From assembly GCA_944990035.1 (NCBI GenBank), contig CALYLX010000084.1, positions 62,001 to 126,000 on the forward strand: a DNA stretch of 64,000 nt, read 5' to 3'. The notes under the pieces are model-generated. The model was not told where the DNA came from and made no database searches. It worked only from the letters and a program-made list of their open reading frames with translations. How positions within the stretch are numbered: position 1 is the stretch's first letter; every line of letters starts with the position of its first letter. The DNA is from Clitopilus passeckerianus. Its lineage: Eukaryota; Basidiomycota; Agaricomycetes; Agaricales; Entolomataceae. Below are positions 47,621 to 59,256 of the stretch, in pieces. The translations under genes and the position numbers were made by a program.

Positions 47621-48121
47621 ACTGGCTTCTGATTCCGCTAGCGTGCTAAGATGGTGTGAGCAACTCGCCATTTGAGACAAATTACTGGTGCACACCCGGT
47701 TTGAAGTATGTTCTAATATCTGCGAAGAGGAGAAATAACTAAGCGATGAATTTGTCATAAAGCAGCTAATATGAGTCCTCACTTCAGCGTTCTTTAATTG
47801 CTTTAACTTCCTCGATAAGCTGCGGGGACCTCTCTGGTGGGCCATCGTCTTTCACTTCGGAGCCAACAAATCTAGCATCGCTGCTGATAGCCTCAAGATA
47901 ACCTGGTCCTGTGCTGGCACTGGATGGCACCTCGAAGACCTCACACCATTCTCGAGGACACCAACCAATCTATCTGACTGGCTCCCAGAGGGTGTGTGAA
48001 GACTGCAAGCGACGGAAATTTGAGTGGAAGGAAGGAATTGATTATACTATTTTACAAAGAGTGTACTCATATCCATAAAATCATCGCTGAAATATCCTGC
48101 GCTAGCCAACCAGCCTGACGA
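47621..48121. other. Intergenic stretch, no supported gene
   Basis: This is about 500 nt between the P450 fragment and the stop of P450 4. A long minus-strand frame (47057-47845) runs antisense through the P450 fragment and is a shadow of it. Confidence 0.5.
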
Positions 48122-50331
48122 TCACCACATCTCTTCCAGCGTTTCTTTGACCATCTTCAGTGCAGCATCAATATCCGGGGCGCGAGGCACGATTCGGCAC
48201 TTGAAGGGCTCAGGGCGCCTACATCAACGACAAAATCAGCAACATTCCCAATGCCAGGGAAGAAACGGGTACGTACACCACCAAGCCTTCGTCAACACAC
48301 GCCGTCCTGGAAGGCAGCTCCGGCTTGCCGTCAGCACCGATATATGGCTCGATGCTGACGGACCAGAGAATGGAAGCCATATCGATGAAGAGGGCGTTGT
48401 TGGCAACATGCATCCCAAGGCAGATGCGACGACCGAAACCTGTGCAGTCAAGGTGAGAGATAGTTCAAGGAGGTCAAGAAGGTGTACGAACCGTATGTGA
48501 CATGTCCTTGACCGTGTGTGTCGGGTGGTACGACGTCATTGCCGTTGCCGTCCATGAAACGTTCCGGTCGGAATTCCTCGACGTCTTCGCCATAGATGCT
48601 GGTGTCACTGGAGGAACTCATGCGGTTAGTTTGACGGAGATTTTCAGCATAGACCGTGTCGAGCTAACCGATTCATAGCCCTGGAATACTCTGTCAGCTA
48701 GTGTTCGATGAAATGGAGAGACCGGTCTTACCAGACGTTATTGATGACAATTGTGCCCTTAGGAATGAAGTACCCTTTGTAAACGTCGTCCTGCATTTCA
48801 TTGTCAGTACCTGCTGTCGTTTACCTAGAGAGTAGCGAACATACTTCAGTCGTGCGATGTGGCAGACCCAAAGGTCCAACAGGCCTCCACCTCAAGCATT
48901 CCCTAACCATTGCTCTCAGGTATGGAAGGTTCTGTCGGTCTTCGAAGGTAGGAAGACGGTTGCGTCCAACAACAGCGTCAATCTCGGCCTGAGCCTTGCG
49001 CATGACGTCGGGGTAGAGAGCCATGGCGAGCATGAATACGGAGAGGGAAGCAGCGGTTGTTTCTGCACCAGCACCACTGCCGATAGAAGCACCTCTTAGA
49101 ACCTTGCGAGGTGAAGGCCTGGAAGGAAAAAACGTACAACATAGTTCCCGCAAGCCATGCAGCCTCATGCTTGGTGATCCCATGCTCCTCCCTCCTCTCA
49201 ATAAGCGTAGTAGCGAAACATGCCTTCTGCTCCTCACCCTTGTCCATATTCTCCTCAACCTTCTCATAGAACCCAGTAAACATCTTGCTGTCCTGCTCGT
49301 ACCAGTACTCGCCGAACTTCTTCCAGGGTGCCATCCATGAGGGGAGCTTCTTCATCCAGGGGAAGATTTCGACGAGGTAGGCACCTGGCAGAGCGGCGCG
49401 CACGAGTCGGTGCATGAGGTCGTTGATACGGGAGATGAGAGGGTCATCCTTGGATGCAATGGGCTTCCAACCATAGACGGCGGAGAGGACAGTAGATGCA
49501 GAAGTTCTGGTGAAATTATGCATTAGGAAACTGATGGAAGCAAAGGGTGAGAGACATACCGCCTCATGTGGTCATCCCATGCTTCAGGGTCCTTGAGCAT
49601 ATCTTGCACTAAGGTGGCAGCTTCCAGCTCCTGGAGAGGGAGATATTTCTCAGCAGCACGGATGTTTAGGCCTTCATGCCCGGCTTTTCTCAGGCGACGC
49701 CAGCTGTCAGAAGAAAATGGTAAACAGCTCGAAGTCGTATAACGGAAAGAAAGGTGACGACGCACAGGTCCCCATAAACGGAGAAAGCGACGAAAATCCC
49801 ACCAGTCAGAATCTCGCTTGCCATGATGAATCGTGGGCGAGAGCTATAGACAGTAGATCTACGATCTGCAAGAAGCCAAGCGCGTCAGAGGGAAGAGTGA
49901 ACATGGATGCTATCAGACTAACCGAGGAGATCTCCAGCGACTTTATGGTTATTAATGACAATGACAGGATTTCCTGCGAAGTTGAGGTAAAACAGGGGCC
50001 CTAGATAGGATAAAGTTAGAATCGCAGAACTGCATCTGCATCCATTTTACGTACCATACTGGTCTTTCCATTCGGTGAATTTTAGCCACTGGAACTTCGG
50101 AATCTGAAAGATGTTGCCAAGGAGAGGAAGACCCTTGGGGCCAGGCGGGAGTGGTGTCGTCTCTTTCTTCTTGAACAGTAGTTGAGAAACGAGGTACGAT
50201 GTGACCAAGCTCAGCAACGCCTGGTACACGGGAAGCGATGGCAGGGCACCATACGATGGTAGAGGTCGGAAGAGAATATCCATGATGGTCTTGTTCAGCC
50301 AAACTTGACGGTGTAAAGAGGAATTCTGCAT
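48122..50331 (-). CDS. Cytochrome P450 monooxygenase 4
   Basis: This is a complete microsomal P450 and the paralogue of P450 2. The anchor is YQALLSLVTSYLVSQLLF and the hinge LPPGPKGLPLLGNIFQIP. FIMASEILTGG and DLWRRLRKAGHEGLN (the C-helix WxxxR) follow. Helix I reads GAGAETTAASLSVFML with the normal threonines, unlike its paralogue. ExxR is VRECLRWRPVG, and the heme loop is YGFGRRICLGMHVANN, with Tyr in place of the first Phe. The last exon is PEPFKCRIVPRAP and it ends in EEMW. About eleven exons. A second in-frame ATG at 50283 would place the anchor closer to the N-terminus and may be the true start. It is divergent from the EthD gene, about 500 nt apart. Confidence 0.9.
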
Positions 50332-50773
50332 TGTTGAGTGTAGATAGTTTTATTCATGTTGTATACCGCAGGGTGCGGAGCGCTCGTACGTATCATGAGA
50401 AGTTCTGCGTGCGGTTTGCGGAAAATAGAGTTTTGCGCCTGGTATTCGCCTCAGGTCACAGAGATAACGGCCCAGTGTAACTCCTTGAGATTCTCCTTGT
50501 TGATTTGGGGAGAAAATGCATGCTTGGTCCGCTAGCTGCCGGCGACCGTCGAAGTTGCGGAAAAGAGCTGAATTGGGGTCACATCATTGACCGCTTTCTG
50601 CAGGAAGCCACCATCCTTCGAATCTGTCAAGTTTGGCACTTTCGCCTGCACATGGGTCAATCCGCTGATCTGCCTGGCGGAACCCAGATCTCTGACGTCG
50701 CTCTCCTCGTCGAATGAAGACCAACACTGGACATCAGTTATTCTCCCTTGCTCACCCGCGGCCGCAAGACTCG

Positions 50774-50781
50774 TATAAAAA
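50774..50781 (+). promoter_or_regulatory. TATA box of the EthD gene
   Basis: TATAAAAA lies 64-71 nt before the ATG at 50845. Confidence 0.5.
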
Positions 50782-50844
50782 CATGCTCGTCTACTACAGG
50801 AGTTGCAAACCCTCCGGTCATCCACTACCAAACCTTTGCCCTCC

Positions 50845-51323
50845 ATGACGATTCGTGTTCTTTGCCTGATCAAGCGTCGCCCCGACCTCACCCACCAACA
50901 ATTCAGCCAATACTGGGGCCAGAACCATGCTGCAATCTTCAGTAACCTGAAAGCTGTAAGGGAGAAGGTGGTCAAGTACAACCAGGTAAAGTTCTTCGTT
51001 CTTCCTTCGGTGCTTGACAACTGATAGACCCCTGAGTTCCACGTTCTTGAGGAGCAGTCCAAAACACTCGCTTCAATCGGGCTTCCAATAGCACAGTACG
51101 ACGGTGTGGTGGAGTTCACTGTTGAGAAGCTCGAAGACCTGCTCGCTGTTTTTGGCGACGAGGAATATCTCTCCGTAAGTCGAGGTTATTATGCTCGTCC
51201 TAGGCAAATGTGCGAATTGAGGTTACACAGAATGCGGTACCGGATGAGGGCAACTTCCTCGACAGAACTGCAGTTCAGGTGTTGGTGGGCGAGGACCAGA
51301 CGAAGTGGGTGAAGTCTCAGTAA
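50845..51323 (+). CDS. EthD-domain protein (dimeric alpha-beta barrel)
   Basis: This is a small protein of about 130 residues in three exons with the ferredoxin-like EthD fold. The hallmark is VLCLIKRRPDLTHQQFSQYW followed by GQNHAAIFSNL, with the conserved Lys-Arg-Arg-Pro, Phe, Trp and His. IAQYDGVVEFTVEKLEDLLA comes next, and the C-terminal strand is TAVQVLVGEDQTKWVKSQ. In fungal secondary metabolism such proteins are known as dehydratases, cyclases or decarboxylases on polyketide or phenolic substrates, but many have no known role. Next to a terpene cyclase it would be a tailoring or isomerising protein, which is inference. A canonical TATA box precedes it. The start is chosen where the EthD strand begins; an in-frame ATG at 50803 adds 14 residues without family similarity. 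Confidence 0.82.
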
Positions 51324-51761
51324 AAGACCACAGCTTTGGATGTATAGAGTACAAGTCAATGGCATAATTTCAGAACCTCACATCTTCAGAATGTCCAAGG
51401 TGGTTCTCCTGAGGTTCTCATACCTATAGAACTAGAATATGTTTATATGCCGCTTTCGCCGTCAGGCTAATCAGTTTCGGAGGGGAGGCTTCTCAGTCTG
51501 GCAAGTGCTAGGCTCTTTCGCCTTCTCAGAGCTAGGGCTGCTGAGTCTGGTCCTTTGCTCACAGCGAGGAATGTCCACCATCCAGAGGAATGCTTGTGCG
51601 AGTCATGGACTCAATGTCGTTCAGTCATCTTCTGTCTCTATTTCTGTCAGATATAGCTGTGCGATATGTAGCAATCCTAAGAAGACTAATGTACACAATT
51701 GATAGATAGTTTCTACGAGAACAACCAACCTCAGATGCATCGCCCTTCACCCCTTGGAACC
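51324..51761. other. Intergenic stretch between convergent genes
   Basis: This is about 440 nt between the stop codons of the EthD gene and P450 5. Only short chance frames are present. Confidence 0.5.
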
Positions 51762-53991
51762 TCATGCGTTAGTCCTCACGTTAGCGACATACTGCTTATC
51801 CTCCTCGCTGAGAAGTCTCTCGTACGGCTTAAACGTATACTCCGTGTTCTTGAACTCCTGCCTGAGGATAGCCTCATGCTGCTGGCTGCGAGGCTTGATG
51901 GTAGCTTCGAATGGTAGAGGGTATGTCACCAGACCCTAGAGGATGCGTCAGCTTCGAGTGTCCAGTTCGGTTCTTTTCTGAGACTCACGTCTTCGTAGCA
52001 GCTCACGTCGGGTTCGATCTCGTTCCCTAATGAACCTCGTCCTTTCTCAATGTTGAAGCCCCAGATGATGTTCATCGTGTTAATGACCTGGAGGGTTTTA
52101 TGTTATATCGGAAGAAAAAACATGTAAACCTTCGCGTACTAGTGAGTTTCTAGCCAGGTTTATCCCGACACAGTATCGCTAGTTCGGAGGATAATCAGAG
52201 CAATTCACGAGAAGACATATTTGGACGATAGGCAACTAACTCTTCCAGCACCGAATGCGCTGTCCGTCAGCTTCTCCAGTTCAGGGTGCTTGATGAACCG
52301 TTCGGGATCGAAAGCTTTCGGGTTCTCGAAGATATTTTCATCGGAGAAAATCCCCCCTGAAAATAGTGATAAGGAACCTGACGGCAATGTAAAAGCAGTT
52401 GAAGATATACATATATTTTGGATGACCATCGAACCCTTCGGGATGACATACCCGTCGTACTGAAACAAACGTGAGTCCTAGGGGGTTTCGCCGCTGGGAG
52501 TTTACGCACCGATACATCAGCTGTTGTCATATGCGGTACCCCAATGGGCGTCGGTGGTCGCACTCTGAGAATCTGCAAAGGAGAGCAAAAGCCAATGAAG
52601 GGTATCAGAAGGTGAAAACAACGAACCTCTGCGACCAGCGCTCGAACGTATGGCAAGCGCTCGAAGTCGTGTAGTTGAGGCATTCGGTCCGAACCAACCA
52701 CCTTGTCCATTTCTTCCTGTGCCCTTTGCATGACGTGAGGGTATGCCATCAAGTACAAGACGAGGCTCTGCAAGAAAACGGCGGTCGTATCGGATCCAGC
52801 TTGAACGATCATATATCCCAAGTATCTGGACGCACGTCAGCACTCGAAGGAAAATCTTTGCGAAGGTTTCTTTCACTGACAGAACATCCTCCTTATCCAA
52901 CCCCCAATCGGCAGCTTTCATACAGATCTCTTCCATGCGGCACCCGATCGCCTCTCCGCTTGCCACCCTTGATTCAACCTCCTGAACAAGAGGGACAAAA
53001 AGCCTCCTCTGTGCGTCCCTGATGCTGCGGCACAGAGATTTCCACCTCGCAAACCTCTCTGGTACGAGCTTGAACAGAGGTATCAGATCCACAGGGGGGT
53101 GATTCGTAACGTTGGTGATGTCGACCAAGTCATCCGTCATAGCCCAGAAGTCGACCAGAAATTGGGTCTTGCTACGTGGAAGGCGCATGCCAAACATGAC
53201 GGACATGATGACTGAATGAGCGTATCGGCGTATGTGATTGTAGAATTCCTGGATACCATAGTTAGAGTAAGATTCTCAGCGTACAAAGATAACACGGGTA
53301 CGTCGGGTTCGGAAAGGAAGTTGAAAGCTAGTTGGACACCTTCTGCTTGCTGGACCTCGAGATGTGACTTGCATGCCTGCGGAGAAAGGGCCTCGTGTGC
53401 AGCTTTGCGAACAGCTTTCCATCGTTCATCTAACAATATGCGAGAGAAACTTAGAGTTGCACAGACAAAAAAGTTTCTGGGTATACCATGTCTCATCCTA
53501 CAAAGCGAAATCAAACATCAGGTTTCGGAGGAGATCAGAATTCACGAACATTGCAATATTTCGAACCTCTCCTCCCTCGATAACGCTGAAGAAGTGATTC
53601 TTCGGTCGATCAGATGACACGGACGAGTTCTTCTCAAGAATGTGAGAAACAGCTTTTGGTGAAGTCAACACGACAAGATTTCCGTTTCCGAGCTTGAGGC
53701 TGAATATTTCTCCAAATTCCTTTGCCCACTCAGTAAACCTATGAGAGTGAAATCGTTAGTTATCAGTGAGCATAGTGTATACCCAAGGAGGCTAATTTAC
53801 CTCAGGTGAGCGTGGGTCTTGGGAAAGTCCAGCAGGTTGCCCAGTACGGGCAAAGTTGTAGGCCCGGGTGGAAGGTACGAGTCACGTCGACCGATACCAC
53901 GAAGCTTAAGCAGTAGCCATGCGAGGAAAGCTACCCCACCAAGTGGCCAGATGCTGAGAAAGGGCGCTAGAGGCGAAGATGAGGCGGTCAT
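51762..53991 (-). CDS. Cytochrome P450 monooxygenase 5
   Basis: This is a complete microsomal P450, a paralogue of P450 3 with the same intron layout. The anchor is LGGVAFLAWLLLKLRG and the hinge YLPPGPTTLPVLGNLLDFP. The C-helix motif reads DERWKAVRKAAHEAL, after an 11-nt micro-exon at 53486-53496 that completes IAMMRHDERW. Helix I has IVQAGSDTTAVFLQ. ExxR is AEILRVRPP. The heme loop joins as FGAGRRYCVGINLARNS. The C-terminal extension QQHEAILRQEFKNTEYTFKP ends NVRTNA, as in P450 3. About fifteen exons. The two paralogues lie in opposite orientation 6 kb apart. A TATA box lies about 60 nt upstream of the ATG. Confidence 0.9.
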
Positions 53992-55032
53992 TGATCCAAG
54001 AATGACAACGCTGGTTTGAGAGTCGAGACGTTAGCCCAGTCCAGGCATGGTTTATATCACCTTTGATCACCGGTATAATAGTCGGAGAAGCGGTTTCCAT
54101 GTTGAAGAAGCTGTTCGTGCGGTTTGCCTCAATCCGCTGCAAGTCCCGCATATCGAAAAAGGCGTAACTTCTGCGGCAGCGGTTGTCAAAGTTTGTTGGG
54201 GTGATGAAGTGGCTACTTGTTTGGCCTTGATTATCGGCCCCCTCTACTGACTGAACGTACCCACCAGAATTTAGAAATACGTGACCCGGTAAATGCCGTA
54301 CCTACCAAATCCGAAATCGGATAACATCGAGATTTCTTTCGTCTTCAAGGGGTTTCACATTTGCTTCCGCTGGTACAAGTGGAGTTGTGTACCCCGTTTG
54401 GAATCGAGCGGAAGCAATAATTTGGCGGCTGAGAGCGTCGATGTCTAGCCCCGTTTAATCAACCTTGCGCGAGCAGTCGCTTGCTGATCTACCACAACTT
54501 CGGCAAGCAGCAGCTATCAGCAGTACCAAGCGCTGTGATCGTGAATCCACCAGGATATTTGACACTGGACAAAAGCCACGTTGGTCCTGAGATACTCTAT
54601 TCTTAGCTTTTAGAATACCTTGAAGTCTGCATCTCCTCCACAACGCATGCCTTTAACAACAGAGTAAGCACGCCTGATGGTCACCAGTCACTCGTCATAA
54701 CTTGAAACACCTAGTGCTGTGCCTGCAACCCGACGGCTCGTATAGCAGTTGAAATGTCTATCCGTGGTGATGCTCGGAGATTGCAATAGGAGCCGTCGGG
54801 CTTTTTGCTGTGCGGGGTTGCCAATATTCTGTAAAGGCCTCATGCGGTGCCGTTCAAGTTCAAATGATTTGTCCGAGGTGCCATTTGTATTTCGCTTGGA
54901 ACGAAAGAGGCCGAAAGGTCTAAATGTATTCCAACTGGTTCCTGTCGACAATTAAGAAAGTGATCCAGAATAGTACAAGGAATCAATCCGTGGTCGGAGA
55001 GGAAAGGTGTTTTCATGAATTGCTTTCTATGC
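53992..55032. other. Intergenic stretch between P450 5 and the terpene cyclase fusion
   Basis: This is about 1 kb. It holds the P450 5 promoter at the left and the 3' end of the fusion gene at the right. Frames of up to 87 codons (54688-54951, minus) show no domain. I see no gene. Confidence 0.5.
54051..54056 (-). promoter_or_regulatory. TATA box of P450 5
   Basis: On the minus strand this reads TATAAA within GATATAAACC, about 60 nt before the ATG at 53991. Confidence 0.5.
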
Positions 55033-57916
55033 CTATGCTAATACATTTATGATTGCGTACGAAGTAAATATGAAGATGAAATATCGGGAGACCTTTCCAC
55101 TTAGTAATCCGGTCCAATGACTATTAACGGTCACTTCAGTCGTATTGTTAAGGGCAGGGCTGTCTGGCGTAGGGGCAACAGGTGGGGTGGCGAGAAGCTT
55201 GAGGCGATTGGTGAGGTCCATGTTGTCACGGATGTACTTCGTGTCTCCACGAGCTTGGAGGACGAGGAACATGCTGCCAGTCCCTGCACTGCAGTCAAAC
55301 AATCCAATGCGCTTTTCGAAGAGGTCGTAAGCAGGCACGGAATCAATGACAGATGCAATGCGAGAGAAGAGGGAGCCATGACCGGTCTCTCCGACGATGG
55401 AGAGGGAAGGCGTAACGCGCTTGTCGAAATCCCTGGCAGCAACGACGGGGGTGGAAGCCTTTCCAGGAGTAGATAGGACTGTCTTCTCGTACTGTCAAGA
55501 TTCATTAGTCAATTTGAGGTTAATATTATCAGTGATCGATGCCTACCAAGTTCCTGTGCGCCGTTCGTGCGACGTCGTCATTTGCGGCATTATAGATCAT
55601 GTAGTCAATACCAAGGAAAGTGGTAGCGGCATCAGTCACAAATGCATGACCCAGAACGCTCTGGGAGACCTTTTCGTTGCGCTTCCACTGATAGGAGTCG
55701 AAGGCGGCCTGTAGTGCCCCGCTGAATGCTTTCGCAGGGTCCGCGCCGCCAGTGGAGATGATGTGGTTTCCTTGAACGGCTATATAGAGTGGATACGATT
55801 AGTTAATAGCCGGTTGAAGGAATAATTAATACTTACGTTCGAGAACGAGAGGAGCGTCAGGGCCGATAAGGACTGCGGTACCACCTTGGTAGTCACCGAC
55901 GTAGAGCAATGCATAGCGACCATCCCAGGCCGAGCTCTCAATCCAGCTAGAAGCACTCATGAAAGCACCCATGGCATCATTTTGAGGGTCGGGGACGATG
56001 GTGCCTTCGAGGTCGACATTACCGTAGCCGCGGAAGGTGTTGATGAGCCAGTCAGCCACGGCCTTGGCTGAGCGAGCAGAAGACTCGACGGCAACATCAA
56101 GACGGCCGACCTTGCTGTGCGGCATGTTGAAGCGCTTGAGCATAGAGGAGACGGCTAGAACGGTCGTTAGAATTATAGCTCATGTAAGTTAAGAAGGCCA
56201 AAGACTCACTCATCCAGGCAATGGACTTGGCAGACTCGAGAACGTCATCCGAAGACTTGACTGGAGATGAATGAGCAATGCCGGTCTGGAGAAGCCTCGT
56301 TAGGGTGGTCTTGATTCGGAGTGTATAGGGACTTACCGATCCAGGAACGTAGGGCTCAATTGCTATGATACCAACATGCTCAGGACGAGGAGGCTTGGGG
56401 AGCTCAATGAGGTTGGATACAACGATTTGCGAGCTGTTCTTGGCCTTGTTGGAGCTACTCTCAATGGCTTCAATATCAAGAGCGAGATCGACCTCAGGCT
56501 CCTTGTCGACGTTGAAAATAACATCGCGAAGACGAGTTTCTTCGCTGTCGTCGGGAATTTCGTCTTCAGGAGTGGGCTCGGGGAAGAATTCGAGTTTGGG
56601 GAAGGGAACACCTCCTGGGAGGTCGCCAATGTTGTAACGTCCGCTCTGCAGAGCCATTTAACATCGGAAGGTTGTAGTCAAGCTGCGCCACGTACCTCTT
56701 GAGACCAAGCCATGTTTCCACCCATGCAGTAGGGGAGACATGCAATCCAGCGTCGAACTTCGGGGTCCTTACCGAGCTCGGGGTGGTTGAGAACAGCCAT
56801 CCCGGCGGGAATATAGTCGGCTTCCTTCTGTCGGATCTTGTCCTCGACAACTTTCTTGGCCTCTTCAAACGTCAGACCTTCATGATCTTGCAGGATGCGG
56901 AGAATGTTGGTGTCGTCTGACTGAGTGAGCTTCTCTTTGGCGTAGGAGAAGTAGTCGTTGGTGAGGCCAACATGGTCTAAGAAGGGGTATCAGCCGACGA
57001 ATGGGAAGTCAAGCGAAAGGATACGTACCTGAGATAATGCCCTCAGCTTCACGCATGAGAGGATGATTGACTTGCTCGTCAGTCAGGTTGATATCGAGCG
57101 TATATCGGAAGTATGCTAAAGAAAGGATCAGCAGCCGCTTATTTCAGAATACGACGTCTTCTCACAGTTGGCGAAGTACTGAGGGAAAATCAACAAGTAG
57201 TTCAAATACGAGGCTGAAGGGATGCTTACCATGGCAATGTTCACGCGACGAACAGCAAGATACTGGTCGAGATTCTGAAACGGCTCGTGGATGTTGGAAT
57301 CCCACCATTCGTGCGTACACTTTGTTAGTTGATCGAAAGTACGAGGATGAGAGGTAGCTTTGATAGCGCGGAAGACGATGTCATGACAGAGCTCGGCTCT
57401 ATCTTCTGGGTGGAGAGGCTAAAGTTCGCGATCAGAGGGGGATAAGTCTAGGGCCGTATCTGAGAGAACATACTCCTGTGCCAGTAGCAGCTTTCTTGAA
57501 GCCCGGGATACGATCGAGCATACGACCGCTGTCGATATAGTCATCGGCGAGGAAGAAGATGCTGGCCATGATACCTCCCCAGACCATTCTGTCGAAGTCG
57601 GCAGCGGGTGCACCTAGCGGAAAAAAATGTTCAGGCAATGCGACCTGGGATAGGGACAACAACACTTACACCATGTGCTGAAGCCAGCCAGGTTTCCGAA
57701 GGGAATACGCTGACGTTTCTTCTCACTGGTGAATGGCCAGTACTTCATCATCCATTCGTCGTTGAGGCGGTACAGTTCTGTAGGTTGGGTGAATGGTTGA
57801 AGCAAGATTCAATCGGTCGTCATACCTTTCCATCGGGGATGGTTTCGAGCCGGAGGATAAGGCTGGCCAGGAAGAGGTGGGAAAGGTGCAATTTTTCCAA
57901 GCTTGACTGTAGACAT
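55033..57916 (-). CDS. Class I terpene cyclase fused to an HMG-CoA-synthase-like domain
   Basis: This is the probable core enzyme of the cluster, about 770 residues from about a dozen exons. Residues 1-310 form a class I terpene cyclase. They carry the aspartate motif FFLADDYIDSGRML at about 90-94, the NSE metal triad HVGLTNDYFSYAKE at about 216-224, and a late SGRY pair at about 304-307. An acidic linker follows. From about residue 390 the sequence is clearly HMG-CoA-synthase-like: RPEHVGIIAIEPYVPGS, KVGRLDVAVESSARSAKAVA (keeping the Glu of the family's GTE motif), WIESSAWDGRYALL, AVLIGPDAPLVLER, and further on KRVTPSLSI and FEKRIGLFD. The catalytic cysteine block (NACYGG in the family) reads DPQNDAM, so the nucleophile is gone. 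Open frames and splices run without stop from one domain to the other. The product of the cyclase cannot be told from sequence. Confidence 0.85.
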
Positions 57917-57965
57917 TGTGTTCTCGATGTAGTTGGCTGTGACTAGAACAAACAACTCCAGCCAG

Positions 57966-57971
57966 TTTATA
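57966..57971 (-). promoter_or_regulatory. TATA box of the terpene cyclase fusion gene
   Basis: On the minus strand this reads TATAAA within TTTTATAAAC, about 50 nt before the ATG at 57916, so the 5' leader would be very short. Confidence 0.55.
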
Positions 57972-59256
57972 AAACAGAATCCTTCCGCAAACGAAGATAA
58001 TTCACGATTACAGCTGAAGCCTCAAAATGCGGACACATCGCGGAGGCCTTGAAGCCAGATCAGATCAGGGGACGAACCGGCCGCAAATTGTGCGGGAAAA
58101 ATCATGTCCGCAAAAATCGCAACGAGTCAAAGCAGTATCTCCACGCCCGGAATGGTGACCACCTTTTGAGCCAGAGAGTAGGATAGAACCAGTTTGTTAT
58201 TGTACCCGATGTCCGGGACACCTTTAAATCTGGTATCCAGATCTGAGAGTCGCAGATTCTAAGAAAAAATGATGCATTTTTTGTACAATTACCCATGTAT
58301 CATCTCAACCGCTTGAGAGGGAAGAACCTGGCGAGTTCTAACTGATCACATTATTCACTAGCCAGCGAAACTAGAACTGTCCGGGTCGAACCTGAGCGAG
58401 GGGAAGCGCCGAGTCAGATGTGCACTTCTTGGTTGCAGTCGGTCAATGTGTCACACAGAGCCACGCAGAAGCAGGAGAACAGGTCCGCTGCATGGCAAGT
58501 TTGTCCAAGGCTTGCCGTACGGTCGGTGGAACAACCCGGCGGCGAAAACTTTCGTCGGGTTTGACCAAAGGAGAAAGCCCCGATCTTGGCAAATACAGCC
58601 AAACAGATCAGCGCTCAGTGCTCAGCCCGAACCATCAAACGTGGTTTTCACCAATCAACGGCTCCGACTATCTACGACATGCTCCAGTACCCCACCAGTA
58701 ACTGACGAATGCTCTCTTGAAGCGATGACGACGAATAACGACCCTTGTAGATCTTCCTGTCCGGATTCGCCAGCATACGTACTGGTTGGAGCTGCAGTGG
58801 GTGCAATATGATCACGCATCCCCTTGTCTAGTGGTCCGTATCTCTTCAGTCTGGCCTCCCGGAGATTCATCCTCGATGTTGTAAGACTCTTCGAATGGCT
58901 CTAATGCGCCGATTCGCCGGTCTTCATGGCATGCAATGAGCATGAAAGATTTGCCTGCGGCTGCCGCGGCACCGCGTGCTCCAATGTTGACTTCGTCTGC
59001 CGACCTAGGTGATAGCACTCCTCCTGAGATAATGGGACTTTCTCTTTGGGGACTATCGTAACTTGTGCCGCACTAGCGGTCTGTTAAGAATCTGCAAGGA
59101 ACCGCGCTTGTCATACATGGTATGAAAGTTGGATGTTACAGAGTTAGCCTCTATTGCTGCCCCTTTGAGGAATCTGACCGACTTCTTAAAGTCCACGTTT
59201 CTCAAAGAAGATTCGACACCATTCGGCCTATCTCTTCTCTGGATCGATCACTTCAG
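57972..59256. other. Intergenic stretch between the fusion gene and the GMC enzyme
   Basis: This is about 1.3 kb with divergent promoters at both ends. A 121-codon frame on the plus strand (58446-58811) and a 68-codon acidic frame on the minus strand (58812-59018) are present without recognisable motifs. I cannot support either as a gene. Confidence 0.45.

Noticed and set aside
47057..47845. A 262-codon open frame on the minus strand.
   Set aside because: It runs antisense through the inverted P450 fragment, and its counterpart at 33897-34130 is likewise antisense to P450 1. It is a shadow frame carried along with the duplication.
50784..50848. A 17-codon upstream frame whose stop overlaps the EthD start codon (ATGA).
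   Set aside because: The TATA box at 50774 puts the transcription start downstream of this ATG, so it is probably not in the mRNA.
58446..58811. A 121-codon open frame next to the fusion gene.
   Set aside because: It has no domain, signal peptide or splice support, and its composition looks like chance coding in a promoter region.
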